18,021 nucleotides of DNA from UMGS1279 sp045534095 (GTDB lineage: Bacteria; Bacillota; Clostridia; Oscillospirales; Acutalibacteraceae): assembly GCA_045534095.1 (NCBI GenBank), contig JAZSJA010000031.1:1-18021 (forward strand), read 5' to 3'. Both the position numbers and the translations under genes were made by a program. The notes beneath the pieces are model-generated. The model was not told the DNA's origin. It did not search any database and worked only from the letters and a program-made list of their open reading frames with translations. Position 1 is the stretch's first letter. Every line of letters starts with the position of its first letter. Shown in pieces: positions 1-6,721 of this stretch.

Positions 1-1211
1 AAATCAGCCGTTACACAACCTTTGATAAAAAGAATTACTACTATCCCGATTTGCCCTGCGCTTATCAGATAACACAACTTAATCATCCGATCTGCACCAA
101 TGGTTGTGTAACACTCCAGACTTCATCAGGCAACCGTGATATCCGCATTAAACAGATTCACATGGAAGAAGATGCAGGCAAACCTGTCCACCAAGCAAAG
201 TTTTCATTTGTAGACTTCAACCGAACCAGCGTTCCGCTTATCGAAATTGTAACTCAGCCTGATTTTCGCAGCGCTGAAGAAGTTTTAACCTATCTTAACA
301 AACTTAAATCTATGTTCCGTTCAGGCGGTATATCGGAATGTGAAGAAGGCGCAATGCGTTGCGATGTAAACATTTCCGTTCGCGAAGAAGGCAGCGATAA
401 ATTTGGTGTTCGTACCGAAATCAAAAATATGAGTTCCTTAGAGGCTATTGAAAAGGCAATCCGTTATGAGGCTCAACGCCATATGGATGCCCTTGAGTTT
501 GAAACCGAGGAGCTTGTTCAGGAAACCCGACGCTTTGATGACGTAAGCGGCAAAACCTTTGCAATGCGTAACAAGGAAACTGAGGCCGATTATCGTTACT
601 TCCCTGATGCAAATATTATGCCGATTATTATTGATGACGAGTGGTTAGAGCAGATTAAATCTGCAAAACCTGTTGCCATTGATGAAAAGGCAGAGGGCTA
701 CAGAGAAGCAGGCATTTCTGAAAAAGAAATCGAAATGCTTATTGGCAACTACAAAATCAGTAAACTTTTAGATGACGTTGTGGCACTTGGTTGCAATCCT
801 AAGGATAGTGCAGTTTGGATTCTTACCGACTGTGCAGGTATCTTGCGTAAGGATGGTAAAACCCTTAATGATTTAGAGGTAACTGCCCAGCAGTTATCTG
901 CCATTATTAAAATGGTTGACAAGGGCGACATTAACCGTACCGCAGGTAGAAAAATACTTATTGCAGTTATCGAAAAGGGTGTAGATCCCGTTGAATATTG
1001 CAAGGCAGAGGGACTTGACCGCAAGGTAGATATGAGTGCTATTGAGGCAGTTATTGACGAGGTTATATCCGCCAATGAAGCCGCAGTTGCCGATTATAAG
1101 AGCGGTAAAGAAAAAGCATTACAGGCAATATTCGGTGCTTGTATGCGTCAGTTAAAGGGTGCAGGTGACCCCGCCGTTATTAAGGCAACCTTAGAGCAAA
1201 AGTTAAAATAA
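1..1211 (+). CDS. gatB: Asp/Glu-tRNA amidotransferase subunit B (5' end missing)
   Basis: GatB is the tRNA-binding and kinase-like subunit of GatCAB, which converts Glu-tRNA(Gln) or Asp-tRNA(Asn) to the amidated form in the cytoplasm. The reading frame is open from base 3, so the start lies outside the window. About 402 residues are present against a usual 475-480. The first visible residues include FDKKNYYYPDLP, a typical N-terminal GatB stretch, followed by IHMEEDAGK, ADYRYFPDANIMP and a C-terminal helical, YqeY-like region ending in KATLEQKLK. The TTG at 51 is internal, not the start. A terminator follows 11 bases after the stop. In most Firmicutes gatB closes a gatC-gatA-gatB operon; here another gatC begins 16.5 kb downstream, which is odd. 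The identification is very secure. Confidence 0.97.
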   Translation, partial: ISRYTTFDKKNYYYPDLPCAYQITQLNHPICTNGCVTLQTSSGNRDIRIKQIHMEEDAGKPVHQAKFSFVDFNRTSVPLIEIVTQPDFRSAEEVLTYLNKLKSMFRSGGISECEEGAMRCDVNISVREEGSDKFGVRTEIKNMSSLEAIEKAIRYEAQRHMDALEFETEELVQETRRFDDVSGKTFAMRNKETEADYRYFPDANIMPIIIDDEWLEQIKSAKPVAIDEKAEGYREAGISEKEIEMLIGNYKISKLLDDVVALGCNPKDSAVWILTDCAGILRKDGKTLNDLEVTAQQLSAIIKMVDKGDINRTAGRKILIAVIEKGVDPVEYCKAEGLDRKVDMSAIEAVIDEVISANEAAVADYKSGKEKALQAIFGACMRQLKGAGDPAVIKATLEQKLK

Positions 1212-1221
1212 TTTAAAAGGT

Positions 1222-1260
1222 AAAGGGCTGTTTTGTAATCATTAAAACAGCCCTTTTTTT
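1222..1260 (+). terminator. Rho-independent terminator after gatB
   Basis: A perfect 13-bp stem (1222-1234 with 1244-1256) and a 9-nt loop are followed by a run of T to 1260. The start codon of ccdA lies only 22 bases beyond, so ccdA must depend on read-through or on a promoter overlapping the end of gatB. Confidence 0.93.
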
Positions 1261-1282
1261 AAAAAAGAAGGGAAGATATATA

Positions 1283-1942
1283 GTGCAATATTTATTAACG
1301 TTTTTAGAGGGAATTATGACCTTTATTTCGCCCTGCCTTTTGCCTATGCTCCCCATATATGTTTTGTATTTTGCGGGTGGTAGCGAGAAAAATACAAAAA
1401 AGATTGTAAAAAATGCTTTGGGCTTCATTTTAGGATTCACAATAATTTTTGTGCTTTTAGGCGCCCTTGCGGGAAGCTTTGGTAAATTTGTAGAGGATTA
1501 TAGTACCGCCGTAAACATAGTAACGGGACTTATTGTTATATTTTTTGGTCTTAATTTTTTAGGAGTTTTAAAAATCAATATTTTTAAAGGTGAAAAAGCA
1601 GCTAAAACTGAAAATCTAGGATTTTTCTCATCAACTCTGTTTGGTATAGTGTTTTCAGTAGGCTGGACTCCTTGTGTGGGTGCTTTTTTAGGTACGGCGC
1701 TTATGACTGTAGCAAATGAGGGTAGCGTTTTAGAGGGAGTTATTATGCTGCTTCTTTATTCTTTGGGTCTTGGAATTCCATTTTTCATAAGTGCAATTCT
1801 TATTGATGAGTTAAAGGGACTCTTTAACGTTATAAAGAGAAATTATAAAATAATAAATATAGTAAGCGGTTCCTTGCTTATTGCTTTGGGACTACTTATG
1901 GCAACAGGCTTATTTGGTAGATTTTTATCTCTATTATCTTAA
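1283..1942 (+). CDS. ccdA: Cytochrome c biogenesis / thiol transport protein CcdA
   Basis: CcdA-family proteins (the DsbD membrane core) carry reducing equivalents from cytoplasmic thioredoxin across the membrane to extracytoplasmic thioredoxin-like proteins. The 219-residue product is almost all hydrophobic, with about six membrane segments. It has the two family cysteines in the correct settings: C18 in FISPCLLPM and C131 in GWTPCVGAFLG. The start is GTG at 1283, preceded by a purine-rich site at 1267-1275. The next gene, a thioredoxin-fold protein, starts 19 bases after the stop and is the obvious electron acceptor. No cytochrome c or haem-lyase gene is nearby, so a general disulfide-reduction role is as likely as cytochrome c maturation. 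A terminator sits directly upstream of the start. Confidence 0.92.
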   Translation: MQYLLTFLEGIMTFISPCLLPMLPIYVLYFAGGSEKNTKKIVKNALGFILGFTIIFVLLGALAGSFGKFVEDYSTAVNIVTGLIVIFFGLNFLGVLKINIFKGEKAAKTENLGFFSSTLFGIVFSVGWTPCVGAFLGTALMTVANEGSVLEGVIMLLLYSLGLGIPFFISAILIDELKGLFNVIKRNYKIINIVSGSLLIALGLLMATGLFGRFLSLLS

Positions 1943-1960
1943 AACGGAGGTTAAAAAATT

Positions 1961-2794
1961 ATGAAAAAGAAGGCAATTATTTGGGCGGTAATAGCCGTAG
2001 GCCTTGTAGGTATAATTGTTGGTGCTTCGGTTTTGTATAATAACCTTAGTAAGGAGCATAAGGCCAACAACGTAGTTGTGCTTTTGTCCTCAAAAGAAGA
2101 AACTGCAAATGATGAAATTGTTGATGAAACAACAAGCGAGGAAGAAACAACAAGCCAAAGTGACAAGGAAACAACTACAAGCAATCAATCAAGCGGTAAG
2201 GATAAAAATAGTAGCACAGATAAAAATAGCAGTGCCGACAAAAATAACAATCAATCTAAACCAAACAATAAGGTGGATACAAACAGCAAAGTAACAACCG
2301 GTAGCAAAGTGCAAATAAGTAGTGAGTCGGAAATCAGCAGCGAGGAAGAAACAAGCAGTGATGATACCTATGATAAGGTGTACTTCTTTGATTTTACCGT
2401 TGTAGATGCAAATGGTAAGGATGTTAAGCTTGCAGACTTTTTGGGCAAACCCATTGTGCTTAACTTCTGGACAAGCTGGTGTGGATACTGCAAGCAAGAG
2501 ATGCCTGATTTTGAAAAGGCGGCAAAAGCATACCCTGACGTAAACTTTGTAATGGTAAATGCTACCTGCGATAAGAGAGAAACTGAGGCTAAAGCCAAAA
2601 AATATATAGAGGAAAACAATTTAGACCTGGATTTCTATTTTGATGTTTATAAGGATGCGGTAGAGGAATACGGAATAAGATCCTATCCAACCACCTATTT
2701 CCTTGACCCCAAAGGAAACGTTGTAAGTTATTCTGCAGGTTCACTAGATTATGATGGCCTTGTAGACTGCATAAAAATGGTTTTACCAGAGTAG
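1961..2794 (+). CDS. Membrane-anchored TlpA/ResA-like thioredoxin-fold protein
   Basis: This is probably an extracytoplasmic thiol-disulfide oxidoreductase reduced by the CcdA encoded just upstream. Residues 5-27 form an uncleaved or lipoprotein-free N-terminal anchor (there is no lipobox cysteine). Residues about 43-138 are a low-complexity linker rich in Ser, Thr, Glu, Asn and Lys, with short repeats around DKNSS at 81-95. The thioredoxin domain runs from about 140 to 277, with the active site WCGYC (C174, C177) and a cis-proline loop SYPTT (P243). Extra cysteines C203 and C270 could form a structural disulfide. The start ATG has GGAGG ten bases upstream. The product is longer than ResA (about 180 residues) only because of the linker, which probably spans the cell wall. 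The substrate is unknown. Confidence 0.9.
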   Translation: MKKKAIIWAVIAVGLVGIIVGASVLYNNLSKEHKANNVVVLLSSKEETANDEIVDETTSEEETTSQSDKETTTSNQSSGKDKNSSTDKNSSADKNNNQSKPNNKVDTNSKVTTGSKVQISSESEISSEEETSSDDTYDKVYFFDFTVVDANGKDVKLADFLGKPIVLNFWTSWCGYCKQEMPDFEKAAKAYPDVNFVMVNATCDKRETEAKAKKYIEENNLDLDFYFDVYKDAVEEYGIRSYPTTYFLDPKGNVVSYSAGSLDYDGLVDCIKMVLPE

Positions 2795-2835
2795 AAAAAT
2801 CAGACCTTAAAGGGTAACAAAAATATATAATTTTG

Positions 2836-2866
2836 TCACGGTGGAGAACCTCCACCGTGATTTTTT
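2836..2866 (+). terminator. Terminator of the ccdA-thioredoxin operon
   Basis: A perfect 11-bp GC-rich stem (2836-2846 with 2850-2860), a tight AAC loop and six T (2861-2866). The T tract runs into the stop codon of the convergent symporter gene. In the other direction no U-run follows the stem, so it should act mainly on the plus strand. Confidence 0.93.
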
Positions 2867-4289
2867 ATGGGTCGTATGCAGAGAGAAGCGGCGGTATATA
2901 TTGTTTGTTGTTTATTATTCTTTTTTTATAATTTTTGGTTACGTTTTTAACCTTGCCTGATAATGCAAGCACTCCAATTAAATTGGGAATAGCCATAAGT
3001 CCGTTTAAAATATCTGCAATAAGCCAAACGGTAGAAATGTGGGAAAGGGCGCCGGGAATTACCAAAAGTGTAAAAAAGAGTTTGTAAATCCAAATAATTT
3101 TTTCGCCAAAAAGGTATTCTGCCGCCTTAATTCCGTAAAATGACCACCCAATAACGGTAGAAAGAGCAAAAAGCAGGGTGAGAATTGATGTAAGCTCCCC
3201 TGCGAAGCTTCCAAGACTACTCTCAAAAGCCATACTTACAAGGGCAGCCCCTGTTTCTCCACTTTCAAAAGCATTTGAGGTGAGAATGGCAAGGGCGGTA
3301 AGACTGCAGCCTATAATGGTATCAAAAAATACCGTAAAAATTCCCCACATACCTTGAATGGCAGGTTCTTTAACCTCTGAACAGGCTCCCACAAGGGTGG
3401 AGGAGCCCAGCCCTGCTTCGTTTGAAAAAATCCCTCTGCGAAGCCCAATAAGGGCGGATTTTTTTATAATAAATCCTGAAAAGCCACCTATTGCAGAGTC
3501 AATTCCAAAAGCGTTTTTAAAAATCATACCAATTGCTAAGGGGAGATTTTTTCGATTTGCTATTATTACCGTCAAGGTTCCAAAAATATATAAAAAGGCC
3601 ATTACAGGGACCAGTTTTTCGGTTATTCGGCAAATTCGTTTTACCCCTCCAAAAACGGCGTACCCAATAAAAAGGGCTAAAACAATTCCCACAAAATCTT
3701 TGGACAATTTAATCCCGCAAACACCGTAACTAAAAAGCTCCGATATGGTGTTAACCTGAATCATATTGCCCATTCCAAAGGAGGCGAGAAGGCAAAAAAA
3801 TGCGAAAGCAAATGCCAGGGGAGAAGCCAGACTTTTAAGGCTTTTTTTAGAATTTAACCCCTCTTTTAAATAGTACATGGCACCCCCTTGATATTCTCCT
3901 TTGTTATTTTTCTTTCGGTAAAATAAGCCAAGAAGATTTTCAGAGTATGCCGTAGCCATTCCCAAAAACGCCGAAACCCACATCCAAAAAATTGCACCCG
4001 CACCCCCAATGGTCAGGGCGGTGGCAACGCCGGCAATATTGCCTGTACCTATTGTGGCGGCCAGAGTGGTGGATAAAACCTGAAGCTGCGATACGGATTT
4101 AACGTTTTTATTCTTGGATTTTTTAAAAAGCGAGCCCACCGTAGTTTTAAAGACGTGGCCAATATGCAAAAACTGAAAAAATCCCGTTTTAATAGTTAAA
4201 AAAACACCCGTTCCCAAAAACAAAAACACGGTTGGCGTACCCCAAACAAGGTTATCGCAAACCCATTTAAGAGCAGCGGTAAACGGCAT
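2865..4289 (-). CDS. Sodium:alanine/glycine symporter, AGCS family
   Basis: A cytoplasmic-membrane carrier that imports a small neutral amino acid (alanine or glycine in characterised members) with Na+. It has 474 residues and about 10-11 hydrophobic segments. The family signature GGAGAIFWMWVSAFLG lies at 95-110, with ATIGTGNIAG just before it and the conserved SNEAGLGSS segment in the second half. The length is usual for the family. The gene is convergent with the thioredoxin gene, meeting at its terminator, and lies downstream of an XRE regulator gene on the same strand. The ATG at 4289 is preceded by six T and a hairpin whose 3' arm includes the ribosome binding site, which suggests conditional expression. 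Alanine versus glycine specificity cannot be told from sequence alone. Confidence 0.95.
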   Translation of the reverse strand: MPFTAALKWVCDNLVWGTPTVFLFLGTGVFLTIKTGFFQFLHIGHVFKTTVGSLFKKSKNKNVKSVSQLQVLSTTLAATIGTGNIAGVATALTIGGAGAIFWMWVSAFLGMATAYSENLLGLFYRKKNNKGEYQGGAMYYLKEGLNSKKSLKSLASPLAFAFAFFCLLASFGMGNMIQVNTISELFSYGVCGIKLSKDFVGIVLALFIGYAVFGGVKRICRITEKLVPVMAFLYIFGTLTVIIANRKNLPLAIGMIFKNAFGIDSAIGGFSGFIIKKSALIGLRRGIFSNEAGLGSSTLVGACSEVKEPAIQGMWGIFTVFFDTIIGCSLTALAILTSNAFESGETGAALVSMAFESSLGSFAGELTSILTLLFALSTVIGWSFYGIKAAEYLFGEKIIWIYKLFFTLLVIPGALSHISTVWLIADILNGLMAIPNLIGVLALSGKVKNVTKNYKKRIINNKQYIPPLLSAYDP

Positions 4290-4344
4290 AAAAAATCCCC
4301 CTTTAAAAAGCGTCTATAAATAATACGCTAATTTAAAAGGGGAT
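4290..4344 (-). promoter_or_regulatory. Terminator-like hairpin enclosing the symporter RBS
   Basis: On the minus strand, a 13-bp stem (4332-4344 with 4295-4307, one G-U pair), a small internal loop, four more pairs and an 11-nt loop are followed at once by six T (4290-4295) and then the ATG of the symporter (4287-4289). The AAAGGGGG ribosome binding site is inside the 3' arm. It can be read as the terminator of the upstream XRE gene, as an attenuator, or as an RBS-masking hairpin. No known riboswitch consensus was recognised. Confidence 0.7.
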
Positions 4345-4375
4345 AATACCTTTAATTAAAGTTATAGGGTTAAAA

Positions 4376-4684
4376 CTATCTTTTAATATCTTCTATAATA
4401 GTATTTATATGTTCTAAGTGTTGAGCAGATAATTGCTTAAGATTTTCAAAGGTTTTAGATAACATTTCAGGGCATTCAATGTCGTTTTCAAAAAATTGAG
4501 CAGGTGTTATTTCAAAATATTCACAAATATAAAAGAATGTGCTCATAGAGGGAAGGGCGTTTCCATTTTCGATTTTATTTATATATGATTCAGATTGGCC
4601 AAGACTTAAACTCATATCTCTAGCCGAAACACCTTTTTGCATTCTAAGTTGAATTAAACGTTTTACAAACATATCTTCATACAT
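4376..4684 (-). CDS. XRE-family helix-turn-helix transcription regulator
   Basis: A 102-residue DNA-binding protein. A Cro/C1-type domain spans about residues 8-66; its helix-turn-helix is near 19-41 (VSARDMSLSLGQSESYINKIENG). A short helical tail at 73-100 may serve in dimerisation. The ATG at 4684 has GAGGTGATT upstream with good spacing. It is transcribed away from the SLOG-protein gene, with a 131-bp divergent region between them, and toward the symporter gene 86 bases downstream. It might control itself, either neighbour, or both; no repeated operator was clear. A minus-strand TACAAT at 4706-4711 is a possible -10 without a good -35. Confidence 0.88.
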   Translation of the reverse strand: MYEDMFVKRLIQLRMQKGVSARDMSLSLGQSESYINKIENGNALPSMSTFFYICEYFEITPAQFFENDIECPEMLSKTFENLKQLSAQHLEHINTIIEDIKR

Positions 4685-4756
4685 AGAGTAATCACCTCGT
4701 ATATAATTGTATCCTACACGATAGCAAAAAATACAGAATGATATTATCGATTTTTG

Positions 4757-4785
4757 TTGACATATGGAATTAAATTCTATAAAAT
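4757..4785 (+). promoter_or_regulatory. Sigma-A promoter for the SLOG-family gene
   Basis: TTGACA (4757-4762), a 17-bp spacer and TAAAAT (4780-4785). The consensus -35 and single -10 mismatch predict a strong vegetative promoter, with transcription starting near 4792, about 30 bases before the gene. Confidence 0.8.
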
Positions 4786-4815
4786 TGTTAATGTAAAGAA
4801 AATGATTATTGAAGT

Positions 4816-5298
4816 TTGAGGGTGAGCGGTATTTTTGGGGAAGCTTGTTGTTTTATTGGTCATAGAAAAATAAATGAAAACGAAGAACTTAAAAATAATT
4901 TAAGAAATATTATTGAGAGGATGGTTATGTATAGAAGGGTAACGTATTTTCTTTTTGGTAGTAAAAGCCGTTTTAACGATCTGTGTTATGAGATAGTGAC
5001 CGAAATAAAAGAAAAACACCCTCACATAAAGCGGATTTATGTGAGGGCAGAATATGCTGAGATAAGCGATGCATATAAACGATATTTATTGAATTTATAT
5101 GAGGATACATATTATCCTCAAAAGATTATTGGGGCTGGAAAAGCAGTATATGTAGAACGAAACTTTGAAATGATAAAAAATAGCGATTTTTGTGTATTTT
5201 ATTATAATTCAAAAGATATGCCAAATGTTCGTCCAAGTGGTACGAAAATAGCATTAGATTATGCTTTGAAACTAAAAAAAGAAGTTATTATGGTATGA
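4816..5298 (+). CDS. SLOG-fold (DUF1273/YpsA-like) nucleotide-binding protein
   Basis: A Rossmann-like protein of up to 160 residues from the SLOG superfamily, whose members bind nucleotides or ligands; many are uncharacterised. Recognisable elements are CCFIGHRKI (11-19), FLFGSKSRFNDLC (45-57), PHIKRIYVRAE (69-79), KAVYVERNFEMI (109-120) and PSGTKIALDYA (140-150). The start is uncertain. TTG at 4816 and GTG at 4822 lack a well-spaced ribosome binding site, while GAGGGTGAG is best placed for an ATT codon at 4831; related proteins usually begin a few residues before CCFIGHR, which would fit any of these. The gene follows a consensus promoter and precedes a cluster of repeats and orphan genes. 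The family name is from memory of related sequences; the molecular role is unknown. Confidence 0.75.
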   Translation: MRVSGIFGEACCFIGHRKINENEELKNNLRNIIERMVMYRRVTYFLFGSKSRFNDLCYEIVTEIKEKHPHIKRIYVRAEYAEISDAYKRYLLNLYEDTYYPQKIIGAGKAVYVERNFEMIKNSDFCVFYYNSKDMPNVRPSGTKIALDYALKLKKEVIMV

Positions 5299-5311
5299 TT
5301 TTATGATATGC

Positions 5312-5378
5312 CGTAGGGAACGGGCTTGCTCGTTCCGCAAAAAATGCAAATTAGGACAGACGAGGTTTAGTCGTCCGC
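5312..5378 (+). repeat. Two tandem hairpin repeat units (short palindromic family)
   Basis: Unit 1 (5312-5338) begins TAGGGAACGGGC and closes GTTCCGC, with an 8-bp stem (5317-5324 with 5329-5336). Unit 2 (5351-5378) begins TTAGGAC and closes GTCCGC, with a 4-bp plus 3-bp stem and one bulge. They lie in the gene-free stretch after the SLOG gene and resemble two units near 17.5 kb. They are not followed by T runs in this direction, so they are not simple terminators. Confidence 0.7.
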
Positions 5379-5417
5379 ACAAAATCTATTCGGATAAAAA
5401 TTATGCATTTTTCATTA

Positions 5418-5471
5418 TGCATTATACATTTCAAAAGGGACGCCGTCTCCTGCAATTTTATTTTTTTGACA
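5418..5471. repeat. 54-bp direct repeat, copy A
   Basis: This matches 6115-6168 at 51 of 54 positions in the same orientation. On the minus strand both copies begin with a short coding-like tail (Ser-Lys-Lys-stop) like the end of the rlmD tail remnant and continue through GCAGGAGACGGCGTCC. The two copies bracket the orphan membrane-protein gene at 5559. Confidence 0.88.
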
Positions 5472-5487
5472 AACTATTCTGCATATA

Positions 5488-5515
5488 TTGAAAATCCACA
5501 TATTTATGGTATAAT
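5488..5515 (+). promoter_or_regulatory. Promoter of the orphan membrane-protein gene
   Basis: TTGAAA (5488-5493), a 16-bp spacer and a consensus TATAAT (5510-5515) preceded by TGG, giving an extended -10. It lies just inside repeat copy A, so the enclosed gene brings its own promoter. Confidence 0.82.
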
Positions 5516-5558
5516 CTATTTGATAAATAAGAATTTGTCTAAGAGATGAGGTGATATA

Positions 5559-6038
5559 ATGCTACAAATTATTGACAATTTATCCAAGCAACCCACTGTG
5601 TGCATTATTCTTTCAGTGATTATCTTTCTGTTTAGCTTTTTAACGAACTACTTGTTGCTGGATTCTTTACTGAAAATGCACAGAAGTAAATCTGCCGTTA
5701 AGAAGCTTAAAAAAGAATATACCTTTTTGCAAAGAATGCAGCTTATCCATTTCAAGGAGAATTGTCGCCATGCAATCAAATTCAACAGCAAAATGATAGT
5801 CTATCAAAAAATCTCATGGATATTTCTTGCATTATATCTAATTATTTCTCTGCTTTTTGCGTTCGGGTTGTTTTCCTCAAAGTTCATAGTGTGGCTCACT
5901 ATTGGTCTTTTTCTGCTGTTTGATGTGCCTACTTTTGCAATCAATCGGCTTTTAGCAAGACCTATACTATTCGCACGATTTAAAGAATTTAGTTTTGAGA
6001 AGTACCACAATACCGAAAATCACGATAGTCTTCTTTAA
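5559..6038 (+). CDS. Orphan small membrane protein
   Basis: No family was recognised. The 159-residue product has three likely membrane helices, at about 14-36, 83-105 and 108-130, separated by a basic, helical cytoplasmic-type segment (about 40-80, rich in Lys and Arg). ATG at 5559 has an excellent ribosome binding site, GAGGTGAT, directly upstream, and the gene has its own promoter and terminator. It is AT-rich compared with the housekeeping genes nearby and is enclosed by the two copies of a 54-bp direct repeat, which suggests acquisition as a unit. It is convergent with the orphan gene and rlmD on the minus strand. Function unknown. Confidence 0.8.
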   Translation: MLQIIDNLSKQPTVCIILSVIIFLFSFLTNYLLLDSLLKMHRSKSAVKKLKKEYTFLQRMQLIHFKENCRHAIKFNSKMIVYQKISWIFLALYLIISLLFAFGLFSSKFIVWLTIGLFLLFDVPTFAINRLLARPILFARFKEFSFEKYHNTENHDSLL

Positions 6039-6078
6039 CAATATGAGAATAGCCAAATTCCAATTTACTCGAACAGTT

Positions 6079-6115
6079 AAAAATGCTATGAGGAAATTCC
6101 CCATAGCATTTTTTT
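6079..6115 (+). terminator. Bidirectional terminator between convergent genes
   Basis: A 10-bp stem (6081-6090 with 6102-6111), a mismatch and two more G-C pairs, with A on the left and T on the right (to 6115). It can stop the membrane-protein transcript on the plus strand and transcripts from the rlmD side on the minus strand. It abuts repeat copy B. Confidence 0.9.
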
Positions 6116-6168
6116 GCATTATACATTTCAAAAAGGACGCCGTCTCCTGCAAATTTATTTCTTTGACA
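6115..6168. repeat. 54-bp direct repeat, copy B
   Basis: The second copy of the repeat at 5418-5471, with three substitutions. Its right end overlaps the last codons and stop of the rlmD tail remnant (minus strand). Confidence 0.88.
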
Positions 6169-6257
6169 TAAGACACACCGTCTCCACATGGGTCGAGTTA
6201 ATAAGGTTAATGTCATCAGTTGACGGAAACATATCTACTCCGATTGTTGTAGGGAAC
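6155..6257 (-). pseudogene. Remnant of an rlmD-type 3' end
   Basis: Read on the minus strand, this stretch encodes DKFPTTIGVDMFPSTDD, then a short filler, then STHVETVCLMSKK and a stop. The intact rlmD upstream ends VDMFPHTEHVETVCLLSRRQI. The VDMFP and HVETVC blocks are the usual C-terminus of RNA m5U methyltransferases, so this is a displaced or duplicated gene tail without its gene. At the DNA level the HVETVC portion matches with several substitutions, so the copy is not recent. It lies 573 bp from the matching point in rlmD, beyond the orphan gene at 6258-6683. It has no start codon or ribosome binding site of its own. Confidence 0.75.
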
Positions 6258-6683
6258 TTATCCACATTCATAAAACTCAAACATCGATTCATACAGCTTT
6301 CGACATTGTTTTTCATCTCCATACGATAAACAATCATCTGCATAAGATAGCACATGAAAAGGTTCTTCCATTTTATCTATTGCATTAGGAAGTCTGTTCC
6401 ATAATTCATACACCTTCTTACCAAACTCCGTAATTTCAATAGATGCATATATTTTTTTAAGTTCTTTCATTAGAAAGTTCCCGAACAATTCACAATTTAA
6501 TGTGTATTCATTCATTATTGAATGAATATGTAACAAAGAATCTTTATACGCTCTATCATATAAATCTAAAAGTATTTCATCTGATGGATTCAATTCTAAA
6601 AGTTGTTCTAATTTTTCTCTATATATGTCATATTTTTCAAGTCCTAATCCACATAATATGGCACATACAAAAAGCTCTTCCAT
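6258..6683 (-). CDS. Orphan acidic helical protein
   Basis: No family was recognised. From the ATG at 6683 the product has 141 residues, rich in Glu, Leu and Tyr, with predicted alpha-helical character and no membrane segment. An ATG at 6695 is also in frame, but GGAGG (6689-6693) overlaps it and is ideally spaced, five bases, from the ATG at 6683, so the shorter form is preferred. The gene follows rlmD on the same strand after 38 bases that contain a perfect 12-bp palindrome (6703-6714). Its stop codon falls inside the rlmD tail remnant, read in another frame. It probably rides on the rlmD operon transcript. The composition is more AT-rich than rlmD, which fits insertion. Small acidic proteins in such positions are sometimes immunity or anti-phage factors, but nothing here proves that. 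Confidence 0.72.
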   Translation of the reverse strand: MEELFVCAILCGLGLEKYDIYREKLEQLLELNPSDEILLDLYDRAYKDSLLHIHSIMNEYTLNCELFGNFLMKELKKIYASIEITEFGKKVYELWNRLPNAIDKMEEPFHVLSYADDCLSYGDEKQCRKLYESMFEFYECG

Positions 6684-6721
6684 AAAATCCTCCATTTCTT
6701 AAAATGAATTCATTAACAAAT

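Noticed and set aside
4290..4375. Glycine riboswitch or T-box upstream of the symporter
   Set aside because: The space is only 86 bases and no glycine-aptamer core, T-box sequence or specifier-loop pattern was seen; only the single hairpin is supported.
5401..5430. Possible CRISPR-like repeats (TTATGCAT, CATTATGCATT)
   Set aside because: Short, irregular AT-rich repeats without constant repeat length, unique spacers or cas genes.
5303..5491. 62-residue open frame after the SLOG gene
   Set aside because: It runs across two hairpin repeats and the 54-bp repeat, has no ribosome binding site or recognisable protein pattern, and its codons follow the repeat sequence.
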